Positions 6,634 through 14,667 of a stretch of 51,560 nucleotides of DNA are shown here, one piece after another; the stretch's first letter is position 1; every line of letters begins with the position of its first letter. Origin of the DNA: Spirochaetes bacterium ADurb.Bin133 (GTDB lineage: Bacteria > Spirochaetota > GWE2-31-10 > MWDO01); contig MWDO01000002.1 of assembly GCA_002070605.1 (NCBI GenBank), positions 104,723-156,282 of the forward strand, read 5' to 3'. The position numbers and the translations under genes are program-made. The notes below the pieces were generated by a model. The model was not told where the DNA came from. It worked only from the letters and a program-made list of their open reading frames with translations, and ran no database searches.

Positions 6634-7176
6634 ATGGGAAGAGCAACGTCAAAAACAGATTTACTAAATACTGCGCAAATCAATTTTAAAAAGCTAAATG
6701 AATTCATTGCATCGATGTCGGAAAAGGAACTGAATACGCCGTTTGATTTTTCAGCGGATGTAAAGAAAAAAGAAGCGCATTGGTCGAGGGATAAAAATGC
6801 GCGAGATATTCTTATTCATCTTTATGAGTGGCATCAGCTTATCTTACATTGGGTTTCTGCAAATATGAACGGTGAAGCGAGACCGTTTCTTCCGGAACCG
6901 TACAATTGGAAAACGTACGGCGATATGAATGTCGAGTTTTGGAAAAAGCATCAAAACGCGTCGTTAAAAGACGCTGACAAAATGTACAGGAAATCTCATG
7001 AAGACGTCATAAAACTTGCGGAAACGTTTTCAGATACAGAACTGTTTACCAAAGATATTTTCCCCTGGGTTGGAGGCAGTACGCTCGGTTCGTATTTTGT
7101 GAGTACAACGGCAAGTCATTACGATTGGGCGATGAAAAAACTGAAGGCGCATCAAAAAAATTGTGAAAACAAATAA
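6634..7176 (+). CDS. ClbS/DfsB family four-helix protein
   Basis: A 180-residue protein of the ClbS/DfsB (DinB-superfamily) type. It starts MGRATSKTDLLNTAQINFKKL and carries HLYEWHQLILHW, PFLPEPYNWKTYGDMN and a late SHYDWAMKKLKAH, with His residues placed as in metal-binding four-helix bundles. ClbS itself is a cyclopropane hydrolase protecting against colibactin; most relatives are uncharacterised. The ATG at 6634 has AAGGAG 7 bases before it. A palindromic operator-like site lies upstream. Its stop overlaps a junction repeat. A 43-bp fragment of a second copy lies at 2696. Confidence 0.85.
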   Translation: MGRATSKTDLLNTAQINFKKLNEFIASMSEKELNTPFDFSADVKKKEAHWSRDKNARDILIHLYEWHQLILHWVSANMNGEARPFLPEPYNWKTYGDMNVEFWKKHQNASLKDADKMYRKSHEDVIKLAETFSDTELFTKDIFPWVGGSTLGSYFVSTTASHYDWAMKKLKAHQKNCENK

Positions 7177-7196
7177 AGGTTATTTGATGGAATATT
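7171..7196 (+). repeat. gene-junction repeat, copy 2
   Basis: AAATAAAGGTTATTTGATGGAA overlaps the stop codon of the ClbS/DfsB gene and resembles copies at 4809 and 8573, but its following sequence has been replaced by a 23-bp tandem repeat. Confidence 0.65.
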
Positions 7197-7272
7197 ACCG
7201 AATAAAAATTCAAAATACTACCGAATGAAAATTGAAAATATGACCGAATAGGACTTGAAAAAACGACCGAAT
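7197..7272 (+). repeat. four-copy 23-bp tandem repeat
   Basis: The heptamer ACCGAAT occurs at 7197, 7220, 7243 and 7266, exactly 23 bases apart. AT-rich linkers resemble each other (AAAATTCAAAATA, GAAAATTGAAAATA, AGGACTTGAAAAAA). The array ends 28 bases before the start of the second ATPase gene, so it could be an array of protein-binding sites in its control region. Confidence 0.8.
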
Positions 7273-7299
7273 TGCGCTATTATTGTACAAGGGGAAGGC

Positions 7300-8574
7300 A
7301 TGAATGATGAGTCGTATTTACCAAGATTGATAGACAAGCAGGTTGCGCTGAAACTGGAAACCTTTGGGGCTATTTGTATAGAAGGCGCCAAATGGTGCGG
7401 AAAGACGCGGACTTCAAGACGCCATTCTAAAAGCGCCATATATTTAGGCGATCCGAGCGGGAATTTTCAAAACAGAGAGTTGGTAAAAATGGCGCCCAAA
7501 ATAGCTCTGGACGGGGAGGTTCCCAGATTAATTGATGAATGGCAAGAAGTACCTTCGGTTTGGGACATGGCGAGGCATGAGGTTGATAATAGAGGGAAAA
7601 AGGGACAGTTTATTTTAACGGGTTCGGCAACTCCGGTACAAAAAGGGATATTACACAGCGGAGCAGGCAGAATCTCTACGATTAGAATGAGACCTATGTC
7701 TTTATTTGAATCAAAGGATTCATCGGGACAAGTTTCGTTGCGCTCTATTTTTGATGAAACATTTGAACCCAAAGCAACTCCGGATATCGATTTACCAACG
7801 CTTATAGAATTAACGATTCGGGGCGGTTGGCCCGGTAGTTTAGGCTTAAGTCGCGAACAATACAGCCTGATTCCAAAAGAATATATGAATTCGATAATAA
7901 ATCATGATATTTACAGATTGGAAGGAATCAACAGAAATTCAAACAAGATGTATCGCCTGCTAAGATCCCTTGCCAGAAATGAATCAACAACGGCTTCAAT
8001 TTCCACATTAAGAAAAGACATCAAAGAATATGAGGACGATGATATTGACAACGATACGATCTCTGCCTATTTGACTGTATTTGAAAGATTGTTTTTAATT
8101 GATAACCAGAATGCGTTTTCAGCTAATATACGATCGTCAACGCGTATTAAACAGTCAGATAAAAGACATTTTGTAGATCCGTCTTTGGCAATTGCCGTAT
8201 TAGGAGCAAACTATGACGACTTGCTGAATGACCTACATACATTTGGATTTATGTTTGAAGCCCTTTGCGAAAGAGATTTAAGAATATACGCAGAGAGCTT
8301 GGGCGGGCAGTTGTATCATTATCAGGATTATAAAAACAGAGAAATTGACGCAGTCGTTCAACTGGAAGACGGCAGGTGGGGCGCTTTTGAAATAAAATTA
8401 GGGGCAGACGCCATTGACAGCGCCGCAAAGTCATTAATAGAAATAAGAGACGCATTAGAGAAGGAAAATGCAAAAACCCCGGATGTTTTGGCGGTTGTTT
8501 GCGGTCTAAGTAAATTTTCTTACCGCAGGGAAGACGGAGTCTATGTTGTACCGATTACTGCGCTGAAACCGTAA
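7300..8574 (+). CDS. DUF4143 family ATPase
   Basis: A 424-residue P-loop protein: Walker A IEGAKWCGKTRTS (near residue 27), Walker B-like PRLIDEWQEVPSVWD, sensor QFILTGSATP, then DUF4143 with RMRPMSLFES and LTIRGGWPGSLGL. A C-terminal nuclease-like part carries NREIDAVVQL and AFEIKLG, the D...E-x-K pattern of a PD-(D/E)xK fold. It belongs to a different branch from the ATPase at 5007-6245. The ATG at 7300 is preferred over the upstream TTG because AAGGGG lies 5 bases before it and conserved sequence begins soon after. A 23-bp tandem repeat array lies just upstream. Role unknown. Confidence 0.85.
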   Translation: MNDESYLPRLIDKQVALKLETFGAICIEGAKWCGKTRTSRRHSKSAIYLGDPSGNFQNRELVKMAPKIALDGEVPRLIDEWQEVPSVWDMARHEVDNRGKKGQFILTGSATPVQKGILHSGAGRISTIRMRPMSLFESKDSSGQVSLRSIFDETFEPKATPDIDLPTLIELTIRGGWPGSLGLSREQYSLIPKEYMNSIINHDIYRLEGINRNSNKMYRLLRSLARNESTTASISTLRKDIKEYEDDDIDNDTISAYLTVFERLFLIDNQNAFSANIRSSTRIKQSDKRHFVDPSLAIAVLGANYDDLLNDLHTFGFMFEALCERDLRIYAESLGGQLYHYQDYKNREIDAVVQLEDGRWGAFEIKLGADAIDSAAKSLIEIRDALEKENAKTPDVLAVVCGLSKFSYRREDGVYVVPITALKP

Positions 8575-8609
8575 AAATAGAGGTTATTTGATGAAATGTG
8601 ATACTATTG
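8573..8609 (+). repeat. gene-junction repeat, copy 3
   Basis: After the ATPase stop: AGGTTATTTGATGAAATGTGATACTATTG-like sequence (8581-8609), matching the copy at 4809. The frame opened by this ATG runs only 19 codons and overlaps the next gene's start, so it is a remnant of a gene start rather than a gene. Confidence 0.65.
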
Positions 8610-8658
8610 CGAACGATACTTACGTAGATTTTAGATTTCTACGAAGGAGAATAAAAAC

Positions 8659-9078
8659 ATGAAATTATTTTTAATTGCATATATCGGCGTAGCGATCTTT
8701 GCGTTTTTTCTGTATAGAAAAACTAGACTGGTTGAAGCGCCTGAAGGTAAAAATCCTGAGACTGTTTTGCAAAAAGCGTTTTTTACAATTATTTTTATAA
8801 TGTTAATATTGATTTGGATACCCTATCCAGGGGCATTTATTACAACTATAATGTATCTTGCTACTCCTGCCTCTAATGATGAAAATTTTCTTGATTTACT
8901 TCGTAGAATGTTTTTATATATATTTTTAGTTTATCCCTTTGCGTTTTTCTTTTTGTTTTTTATTGGAAGAAAAATGGTTTTGAAGGATAATAAAGGACTG
9001 GGATATTTTCTTGCGGTTTTGCCTATTATATTTGTTTTTGCGTTTTTTTTGTTTTTGATTATTGGGATGAGGGGTTGA
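8659..9078 (+). CDS. small membrane protein, unknown
   Basis: A 139-residue, very hydrophobic protein with four likely membrane segments (about residues 2-19, 43-66, 86-106, 115-135). It has no motif I recognise. GAAGGAG lies 8-9 bases before the ATG. It is the first of four membrane-protein genes read in the same direction. Between it and the next gene (9079-9179) only a 17-codon frame starting MSGIETFILDKRARK is seen, probably a relic. Confidence 0.6.
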   Translation: MKLFLIAYIGVAIFAFFLYRKTRLVEAPEGKNPETVLQKAFFTIIFIMLILIWIPYPGAFITTIMYLATPASNDENFLDLLRRMFLYIFLVYPFAFFFLFFIGRKMVLKDNKGLGYFLAVLPIIFVFAFFLFLIIGMRG

Positions 9079-9179
9079 AGAGAGTAACAATATGAGCGGC
9101 ATAGAAACATTTATTTTGGATAAACGTGCGAGAAAAAATATTTAGATTTTTATAGTTTGAAAAATAGGAGAATTATCAA

Positions 9180-9938
9180 ATGAAACGTATGAAAACAAAC
9201 CCGTTTTTTTTAGGAATCTTTTTAATTGTAGTTTTTTATCTCTTCTGGGGAGTTTCTCAATTTGTAGGTATTAAAATGCGACAACCATTGCAGTCAAGTC
9301 TGCTATTTTCTATTGCGTTTACAGGATTGATTGGATGTTTTATTCCAATATATTTCAAAAATAAATTTCATTGGAACTACAACGAACCAAGCTCAAACAG
9401 AATAATAGGGTATCTTTTTTTGGTTGTAGCAATTGTTTTTTCAACGATACTTTCCGGCGCGCTTCTGAAAATCATTGAGTTGAACTATTCTTGGATTATA
9501 ATTTTGAAATATATACTGCTGTTTTTCCCGATGTCGTTAGGACTCGGCTTGTTTGCGTTTTTATTAATTCCGAATATGATATGCGAATGGCAAAACAATA
9601 AAAAGAAAAGCGCGCTGTTAGTTATTTTAATTAGCGCTTTCTTCTTTTTCTCATTTTACGTTGATTCGTTATTTCAAGATATAGCGCTTGCCGTTACGAT
9701 GGGATTTATCGGATTGCTTTTGGGACTTGGTTATCTTTTTCTTAGAAGTTTTTGGATTGTATATCCGGTTCTTTTTATAATAATGTTGGTAAATACGTTG
9801 GCGGACAATAAATATGATGAATATAATTTTGCGATTGTAATTGTAAGCGCGTTGTTGTCGGCGACGATACTCGTAGTTGATTTTATGAGGAGTAGAAAAT
9901 GGATAACGAAAAATCGCTTAAAACAAGTATCAAAATAA
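9180..9938 (+). CDS. multi-spanning membrane protein, unknown
   Basis: A 252-residue protein with about seven hydrophobic helices (roughly residues 8-28, 40-57, 75-97, 103-126, 143-160, 167-185, 190-206 and a last one near 215-235). It has no recognised family motif and no conserved glutamate pair that would mark a CPBP protease. GGAG lies upstream of the ATG. Its 3' end overlaps the next gene by 40 bases, so the two are translationally coupled. Confidence 0.6.
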   Translation: MKRMKTNPFFLGIFLIVVFYLFWGVSQFVGIKMRQPLQSSLLFSIAFTGLIGCFIPIYFKNKFHWNYNEPSSNRIIGYLFLVVAIVFSTILSGALLKIIELNYSWIIILKYILLFFPMSLGLGLFAFLLIPNMICEWQNNKKKSALLVILISAFFFFSFYVDSLFQDIALAVTMGFIGLLLGLGYLFLRSFWIVYPVLFIIMLVNTLADNKYDEYNFAIVIVSALLSATILVVDFMRSRKWITKNRLKQVSK

Positions 9939-10351
9939 TATATTGCGTTACGTTGACGCTCAGCATGCTCGTCGGATTTTGGCATTTTTTCGCGCCGCGC
10001 CTGTACAATTGGTATGACTATCTCCCAATGCAATATGAAAATCTCATAGTCGGCATTGATTATACAAATTTATGTTTTTCAGCGTTGCTGTTTGGAAGCA
10101 GTTTCGTTTTACTACTGTTGTCGAAAAGCGCTTTTTCGTTAAACTTCGAAACAATCGTTTTTTACACATTCTTAACTGTTGTGTGGGTTTTCAGAGCTTG
10201 CCTTGCGGCGTTCATCGAACCGTGGCCGCCGGAACCGATTCCTGCTGTTGCGATTGGACAATTGATTGCTTCAGTCGTTCAAGCGTTGTTGATGGTTTTT
10301 GCGACGCTAAAACTTTGGACGACAAGAATAAGAGGCAGAGGTAAAGCATAA
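9899..10351 (+). CDS. four-helix membrane protein, unknown
   Basis: A 150-residue protein with four predicted membrane segments (near residues 9-27, 58-76, 84-104, 113-138) and the loop FAPRLYNWYDYLP, which resembles small DoxX-like or DUF-type membrane proteins without a clear match. GAGGAG precedes the ATG, and the start lies inside the previous gene. Function unknown. Confidence 0.6.
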   Translation: MDNEKSLKTSIKIIYCVTLTLSMLVGFWHFFAPRLYNWYDYLPMQYENLIVGIDYTNLCFSALLFGSSFVLLLLSKSAFSLNFETIVFYTFLTVVWVFRACLAAFIEPWPPEPIPAVAIGQLIASVVQALLMVFATLKLWTTRIRGRGKA

Positions 10352-10405
10352 CGCGCGCAAACAGATTACGTTTACAATATAAGAAATATAGGGGGGGATA
10401 TAAAT

Positions 10406-10981
10406 ATGAATAAAAAGAACTCAGCTGTTATTTTTTATGCGCGGCTTATCGGGGCTTTTTTTCTATTGGCTTTTGTAGCGTATGGTTTTGGAAGCCAATT
10501 ATTTGCAAGCGAGGATAATCCGACAAAAATTTTAGGAGCATTGTTAATCGTTACAAACTCGCTTATGGTTTTAAGTATCGGGATTTTACTTAGGAAAACA
10601 TTGAAGCAATATAATCCGCTCGTTGCCAACATATATCTTTTTACAAGGATATTTGAAGCCGTCGCTTTATCGAGCGTAATCGTTGTAACGTTCTTAAAAG
10701 GAAACGTATCAAAAGACTTAGGGTATATTTTTGGAATGCTCGTTTTAGGAATCGGCAGTATTCCAATGTGTTTGACATTGCACAAACGTAAAATCGCCCC
10801 GTCTTGGTTAGCGCTATGGGGAGCGATCGGTTATACCATTTTTGCATTTGGTATGTTAATGGAGCTCTTTGGTTATGAGTGGAGTATGTATCTCCTCGGC
10901 CCCGGCGGTCTTTGGGAGGTAACCTTTGCGATTTGGCTACTTATTCGCGGAAGCAAGAATGTAAAACCTGAGATCGGTTAA
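10406..10981 (+). CDS. DUF4386 family membrane protein
   Basis: A 191-residue protein that follows the DUF4386 pattern: YARLIGAFFLLAFVAYGFGS at the start, ILGALLIVTNSLMVLSIGILL, a central YLFTRIFEAVALSS, the segment PSWLALWGAIGYTIFAFGMLMELFG cut by short loops, and a final LGPGGLWEVTFAIWLLIRG. Six hydrophobic helices are likely. The family has no assigned function. A run of G (10391-10397) and GGGGGAT precede the ATG as a ribosome-binding site. Confidence 0.75.
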   Translation: MNKKNSAVIFYARLIGAFFLLAFVAYGFGSQLFASEDNPTKILGALLIVTNSLMVLSIGILLRKTLKQYNPLVANIYLFTRIFEAVALSSVIVVTFLKGNVSKDLGYIFGMLVLGIGSIPMCLTLHKRKIAPSWLALWGAIGYTIFAFGMLMELFGYEWSMYLLGPGGLWEVTFAIWLLIRGSKNVKPEIG

Positions 10982-11037
10982 CAAGCGCTTAAATTTTAGA
11001 TAATTACAATAACCAAACTTAATAAATAGGAGAGAAA

Positions 11038-12255
11038 ATGAAGAATCAATTAACAATTATCGGCGCAGGAATAGCCGGATTATCAGCTGGCATATACGCC
11101 CAAAAGAGAGGTTTTCAATGCGCGATTTATGAGCAACACTATTTGCCCGGCGGCAACTGTACCAGCTGGAAAAGAAAAGGGTATACATTCGAAGGCGGTT
11201 TACATTGGCTAACCGGATCTAAAAACGATACGCCGCTGTACAAGGAATGGAACTATTTAGGCGCTATTTCTCCGTCGACTACAATCCACAATCGAGAAGC
11301 TTTTATATCATGTATCTTTGATCAACAAATTATTTCTTTTTATACGAATCCTGAACGTTTGAGAGATCGTTTATTAGAGATACCGCCTGTTGACGAAAAA
11401 GCAATCAGAGAGCTGTATAAACAAATTCGTCGTTTTTCCGGTATGGTTATGCCGATATTTGATGCGCCCGGCGTTAAATTAAAAGAACGGTCTTCAAAAC
11501 TTTATTTATGGAAAATGTTATTCTTGGCTCTACAACTATCGCCGTTTGGAAAAATCTCGGCAGAGGAGTATGCAAAAAGATTTAAGCATCCGGCGATTCG
11601 ATTGATGGTTCAAGAAGTAGCCGGAGCTGAAAACAAAGCAAGCCATATGCTGACGCTTTTAGCGAGCGCTTGTTCCGGCGACGGAGGTTATCCGGAGGGA
11701 GGCTCTATTGAAATGGCAAAACGTATGGCTACGTACTTTGAAAAACTTGGCGGAAAAATTCACTATTCAAATACCGTCGAAAAAATTCATTTGGAAGGTA
11801 ATTACGAAAGTCTATTTTTAAATAACTATGCTTCGTATCCGGATTATGCCCCGTCCGGTTGTACCGCGCTTACTTGTATTTTGTTTGGTAATAGTTATGA
11901 TTACTGGAAAAAAGCAAAAGATAACGGAAGCTATTCAGAAAAAAAGAAAGAGTTGGCAGAAAAGTTTGCTCATATGTTAACGAATCATTTTCAACTAAGT
12001 CGCGACGAGATTGAGATTATTGATATTGCAACGCCGTTGACATTTGAGCGGTATTGCGGAACATATCGCGGATCGTGGATGACTATCGATGAAGTTGGGA
12101 AAAAGGCGGCAATTTATCCAATCAAATCGGAAACAATATCTAATCTTTACTTTGCGGGTCAACGAATCATGTCGCCGGGAGGTACTCCGGTAGCCCTATT
12201 GACCGGTCGTCAAGCCGTTCAATATCTGTGTAAAGATAATAACATGTCATTTTAA
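11038..12255 (+). CDS. phytoene-desaturase-like FAD oxidoreductase, internally shortened
   Basis: The start LTIIGAGIAGLSAGIYAQKRG is a Rossmann dinucleotide-binding site, followed by YEQHYLPGGNCTSWKRKGYTF, typical of CrtI/phytoene-dehydrogenase-like oxidoreductases. The end LYFAGQRIMSPGGTPVALLTGRQAV is the matching C-terminal FAD contact. At 405 residues it is about 85-95 residues shorter than usual. The part after TVEKIHLEGN jumps to a segment (YASYPDYAPSGCTALTCI) that normally follows a stretch with the second FAD-contact strand and a substrate region. I infer an in-frame internal deletion near 11,800, so the enzyme may be inactive. AGGAG precedes the ATG. Confidence 0.75.
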   Translation: MKNQLTIIGAGIAGLSAGIYAQKRGFQCAIYEQHYLPGGNCTSWKRKGYTFEGGLHWLTGSKNDTPLYKEWNYLGAISPSTTIHNREAFISCIFDQQIISFYTNPERLRDRLLEIPPVDEKAIRELYKQIRRFSGMVMPIFDAPGVKLKERSSKLYLWKMLFLALQLSPFGKISAEEYAKRFKHPAIRLMVQEVAGAENKASHMLTLLASACSGDGGYPEGGSIEMAKRMATYFEKLGGKIHYSNTVEKIHLEGNYESLFLNNYASYPDYAPSGCTALTCILFGNSYDYWKKAKDNGSYSEKKKELAEKFAHMLTNHFQLSRDEIEIIDIATPLTFERYCGTYRGSWMTIDEVGKKAAIYPIKSETISNLYFAGQRIMSPGGTPVALLTGRQAVQYLCKDNNMSF

Positions 12256-12293
12256 AAATATGAAGGCAAATATGAAGGCGGTAAAATAAAACT

Positions 12294-12974
12294 CTAATAC
12301 CAATTCGGCTCGTTTACATCGCAGCCATGATTTTTAATCCGCTTTTCTACCATAACAGTGAGTAATTTTGAAAAGAGGTATGTGACAATTTTCCCTGGAG
12401 GAACTTGCGCTTGTTCGTATAAGCTGTCTGGCGCCGAGGTTCCTTTTTTGATATGCTGAATAAACAGATCGAAAGCTGGCGCGATTTTTTTTCGTCGTAT
12501 GTGTTTTTCCAAGGGTTGACCGTCCAGCATGGCGCCGACGCCAAGTACAAATCCGCCTTGCCACGAAAGACTATTTTGCTCTGCGAATAATTGAAGAGAG
12601 GTTAGTCCATGTCGGTGCGTGTGAATATAAGGCATGCCTCCGTTGATAATTCCATAAAGTTTTTGGTTGGAAAATCCGCCAATTGAAGACGCTCTTTCCA
12701 GCAATTCAATCAGTCGAGCAGGATATGTATTAATGTAACATGGACCGGATATGACGATTGTTTGCGCATTTTGCATTGCTTGCGCAATTTCATCCAAACT
12801 GCCTTTTTGCGGAAGGAAAAGCAACTCTCCGCCGTCGGCAACGGAGCGGATCCGTTCCAGCAACATAGCGCTTGTTCCTTTGCGCCTTGGGCTCGCGCAG
12901 AGGAGCAGAATATTTGAATTATTCATCGTATCTGTTTTATTATTTGACATATGCAAAATCTCAGATTTATTCAT
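12294..12974 (-). CDS. flavodoxin-like NAD(P)H-dependent FMN reductase family protein
   Basis: A 226-residue protein of the flavodoxin-fold oxidoreductase group: NILLLCASPRRKGTSAMLLERI is the phosphate-binding loop of FMN, and QTIVISGPCYINTYPARLIELLERAS the second flavin-contact region. LYGIINGGMPYIHTHRHGL follows. The start ATG at 12974 overlaps the stop of the upstream gene (ATGAATAA overlap), with GAGG 6 bases before it, so the two are coupled and probably work together. Substrate unknown. Confidence 0.75.
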   Translation of the reverse strand: MNKSEILHMSNNKTDTMNNSNILLLCASPRRKGTSAMLLERIRSVADGGELLFLPQKGSLDEIAQAMQNAQTIVISGPCYINTYPARLIELLERASSIGGFSNQKLYGIINGGMPYIHTHRHGLTSLQLFAEQNSLSWQGGFVLGVGAMLDGQPLEKHIRRKKIAPAFDLFIQHIKKGTSAPDSLYEQAQVPPGKIVTYLFSKLLTVMVEKRIKNHGCDVNEPNWY

Positions 12975-13551
12975 AGCTAACCTCATTAGCAATTTTTTTA
13001 ATCGCGTCTGTTTTTGAATTACTGTCAAGTATAAAAGCTCGTCCCTTGACATTCATAATAATGCAATTTTCTTTATGCAAAGATATAAAGGCTGTTCGTT
13101 CCGCTTCGCTAAGCTTGTCTCCGAATCCTATCATGTGATAGAGTATTTTTTGATTTCTCATTCCTTTGATCATTTCGCCGTCGCTTACTCGATAGCGAGG
13201 ATCGGCTATAGGCATCATACGATCCATTACTTTTTTTATATGTCGACTGACTCCGCCAAATACCGCAGGGGAAACTAAAACAAGCGCTCGACAAGTTACA
13301 ATTTTTGGCAACACAGTTTGCATATCATCCTGAATAACGCAACGACCAAAGGTTTTGCCGCCGCAACTTCCGCAAGAAGTACAAGGCTCCACATTAATCG
13401 CGTTAGCGATAAAATGAACGACTTGAGTTCCGCTTTGGAGCAACTCTTTCTCTAACGCCGAGCCCCACCTTTCTTTGCTTTCATCAGAAATAATTACCGT
13501 CATATAATTACAAGTTGCGCCGTTTTTTATTTCTCGAATATCTCGTTCCAA
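12967..13551 (-). CDS. iron-sulfur flavoprotein-like, flavodoxin-fold protein
   Basis: TVIISDESKERWGSALEKELLQ is an altered flavin loop, and VEPCTSCGSCGGKTFGRCVIQDDM is the cysteine cluster (C-x2-C-x2-C...C) of iron-sulfur flavoproteins. It is followed by LVLVSPAVFGGVSRHIKKVMDRM. It likely transfers electrons with FMN and an Fe-S centre, and its partner is the coupled flavoprotein gene downstream. The start is uncertain: TTG at 13551 lies 3 bases after the preceding gene's stop; ATG at 13503 would begin at the first beta strand. Neither has a strong ribosome-binding site. Confidence 0.75.
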   Translation of the reverse strand: MERDIREIKNGATCNYMTVIISDESKERWGSALEKELLQSGTQVVHFIANAINVEPCTSCGSCGGKTFGRCVIQDDMQTVLPKIVTCRALVLVSPAVFGGVSRHIKKVMDRMMPIADPRYRVSDGEMIKGMRNQKILYHMIGFGDKLSEAERTAFISLHKENCIIMNVKGRAFILDSNSKTDAIKKIANEVSYE

Positions 13552-13554
13552 TAT

Positions 13555-14490
13555 TTATAAATCTTCCAAAGGAATCCTGTCCGGGTCGGTAAATTCCCAT
13601 TTTCTCATAAGGCGTTCCCACAACTTACTAATACATACGTCGTTATATTTGTCGCCGGGGTATACTTCAAGGATTTCCATAGTTATTATATTCCCTCGCA
13701 AAACCCGATCAAACCTTAAAATTTGCGGTTGCGGGGTATCTTTGAGATCAAAAACTTTCGTTATTGTCGTTTTATTATGCGGGTTATGTATAGCGAATTT
13801 GATTTTTTTAGGTCGGGAATTGTCTTTGTAAAGATGCGGGCGCTCGTAATTTATAAAGCCTGAAATTAGAATAAGGACTTGAACGTCGCCGTCTCCAAGA
13901 ATCGGACTTTCTTGCGTCATACCGTCTTTAGAACTATCAAATACGACTTTTTCGCCCTTGCCGTTATTGGGCATCGCAAAACATCCGGTAAAATCCTTAC
14001 CGCTAAACAAATTTTCAACCGAGTATGTAGTTTTTCCCTCAACAACCTCGTTTGTCGCGCGGGCCGTCTCGCGCCATTTGAAAAAGCCGAAAGAAAATTC
14101 CGAAAGCCGCCAAGCAAGCGCGCGCTCATGCGCGACCTTATTATCTTTTCCTATAAACTTGCAAAAATATTCGCAGTAAAGAAACAGATGTTCGTTTGCC
14201 GAGTTGCGAAAAAACAACGGCGTATCATAGTCGCCATACAACTGCTTGTCAAAATTCATGCGAATAAACGAAAGCCCGCCGCGATTTGAAATTTTGTAAT
14301 CATATATTTTTTCACGATTGGGAGATTTTTCTTTCTCAGTAAAATTGGTAATCTTAACTTTTGAGCCGGGCAAAAAAGTCATATCGCGCCATTCGTCTAG
14401 ACTGTATTTATACCCATCGGGCGACTCTTGGGCAAAACTGCGCAATGCGTAAAGAATAAAAAGCAAACTTAGAAAAATTTTTCTCTTCAT
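13555..14490 (-). CDS. exported protein with NADase-type glycan-binding domain
   Basis: The signal peptide MKRKIFLSLLFILYALRSFAQ is followed by about 180 residues without a family match and then a domain resembling the NADase-type glycan-binding (discoidin-like) domain. Visible pieces are VQVLILISGFINYERPHLYKDNSRPKK (split by variable residues), TKVFDLKDTPQPQILRF and ITMEILEVYPGDKYNDVCIS. Such domains sit on surface or secreted proteins and bind carbohydrate. AGGAG lies 8 bases before the ATG. It may be co-transcribed with the two flavoprotein genes that follow closely. No NAD-hydrolase motif is seen. Confidence 0.65.
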   Translation of the reverse strand: MKRKIFLSLLFILYALRSFAQESPDGYKYSLDEWRDMTFLPGSKVKITNFTEKEKSPNREKIYDYKISNRGGLSFIRMNFDKQLYGDYDTPLFFRNSANEHLFLYCEYFCKFIGKDNKVAHERALAWRLSEFSFGFFKWRETARATNEVVEGKTTYSVENLFSGKDFTGCFAMPNNGKGEKVVFDSSKDGMTQESPILGDGDVQVLILISGFINYERPHLYKDNSRPKKIKFAIHNPHNKTTITKVFDLKDTPQPQILRFDRVLRGNIITMEILEVYPGDKYNDVCISKLWERLMRKWEFTDPDRIPLEDL

Positions 14491-14530
14491 ACGACAACTC
14501 CTAAAATTTTAAATCGATCATAGCGCAAAA

Positions 14531-14631
14531 ATCGACGCATATATGGCGCATGGAACTGAACCCTCGATTTCGCGTCCCGCGCGTATGCGAGGGGGAAATC
14601 GAGGGTTACGTCTCCCCCAAAAAACCGACGA
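14531..14631. repeat. palindromic intergenic element, subtype B copy 1
   Basis: Read on the minus strand this stretch matches 39281-39385: GTCGGTTTTTTGGGGG, AGACGTAACCCTCGATTT, GGGACGCGAAATCGAGGG and TTCAGTTCCATGCGCC appear in the same order. The inner arms AACCCTCGATTT and AAATCGAGGGTT form a strong stem. Its far end lacks the second outer arm, so it is shortened on one side. Confidence 0.85.
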
Positions 14632-14667
14632 GGTACGCTATAGCGCCTGTTGTCTTTTTTATTGTCT

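Noticed and set aside
7141-8610. CRISPR-like regular spacing at 7197-7272
   Set aside because: Only a 7-base core is conserved and the linkers resemble each other, so there are no unique spacers; no cas genes are present.
4805-8660. Integron cassette array with attC sites
   Set aside because: The junction repeats lack the paired R/L boxes and large palindrome of attC sites, no integrase is present, and one gene is reversed.
12256-12293. Mini-ORF with repeated ATGAAGGC
   Set aside because: Only 8 codons, no ribosome-binding site; probably a chance duplication of AATATGAAGGC.
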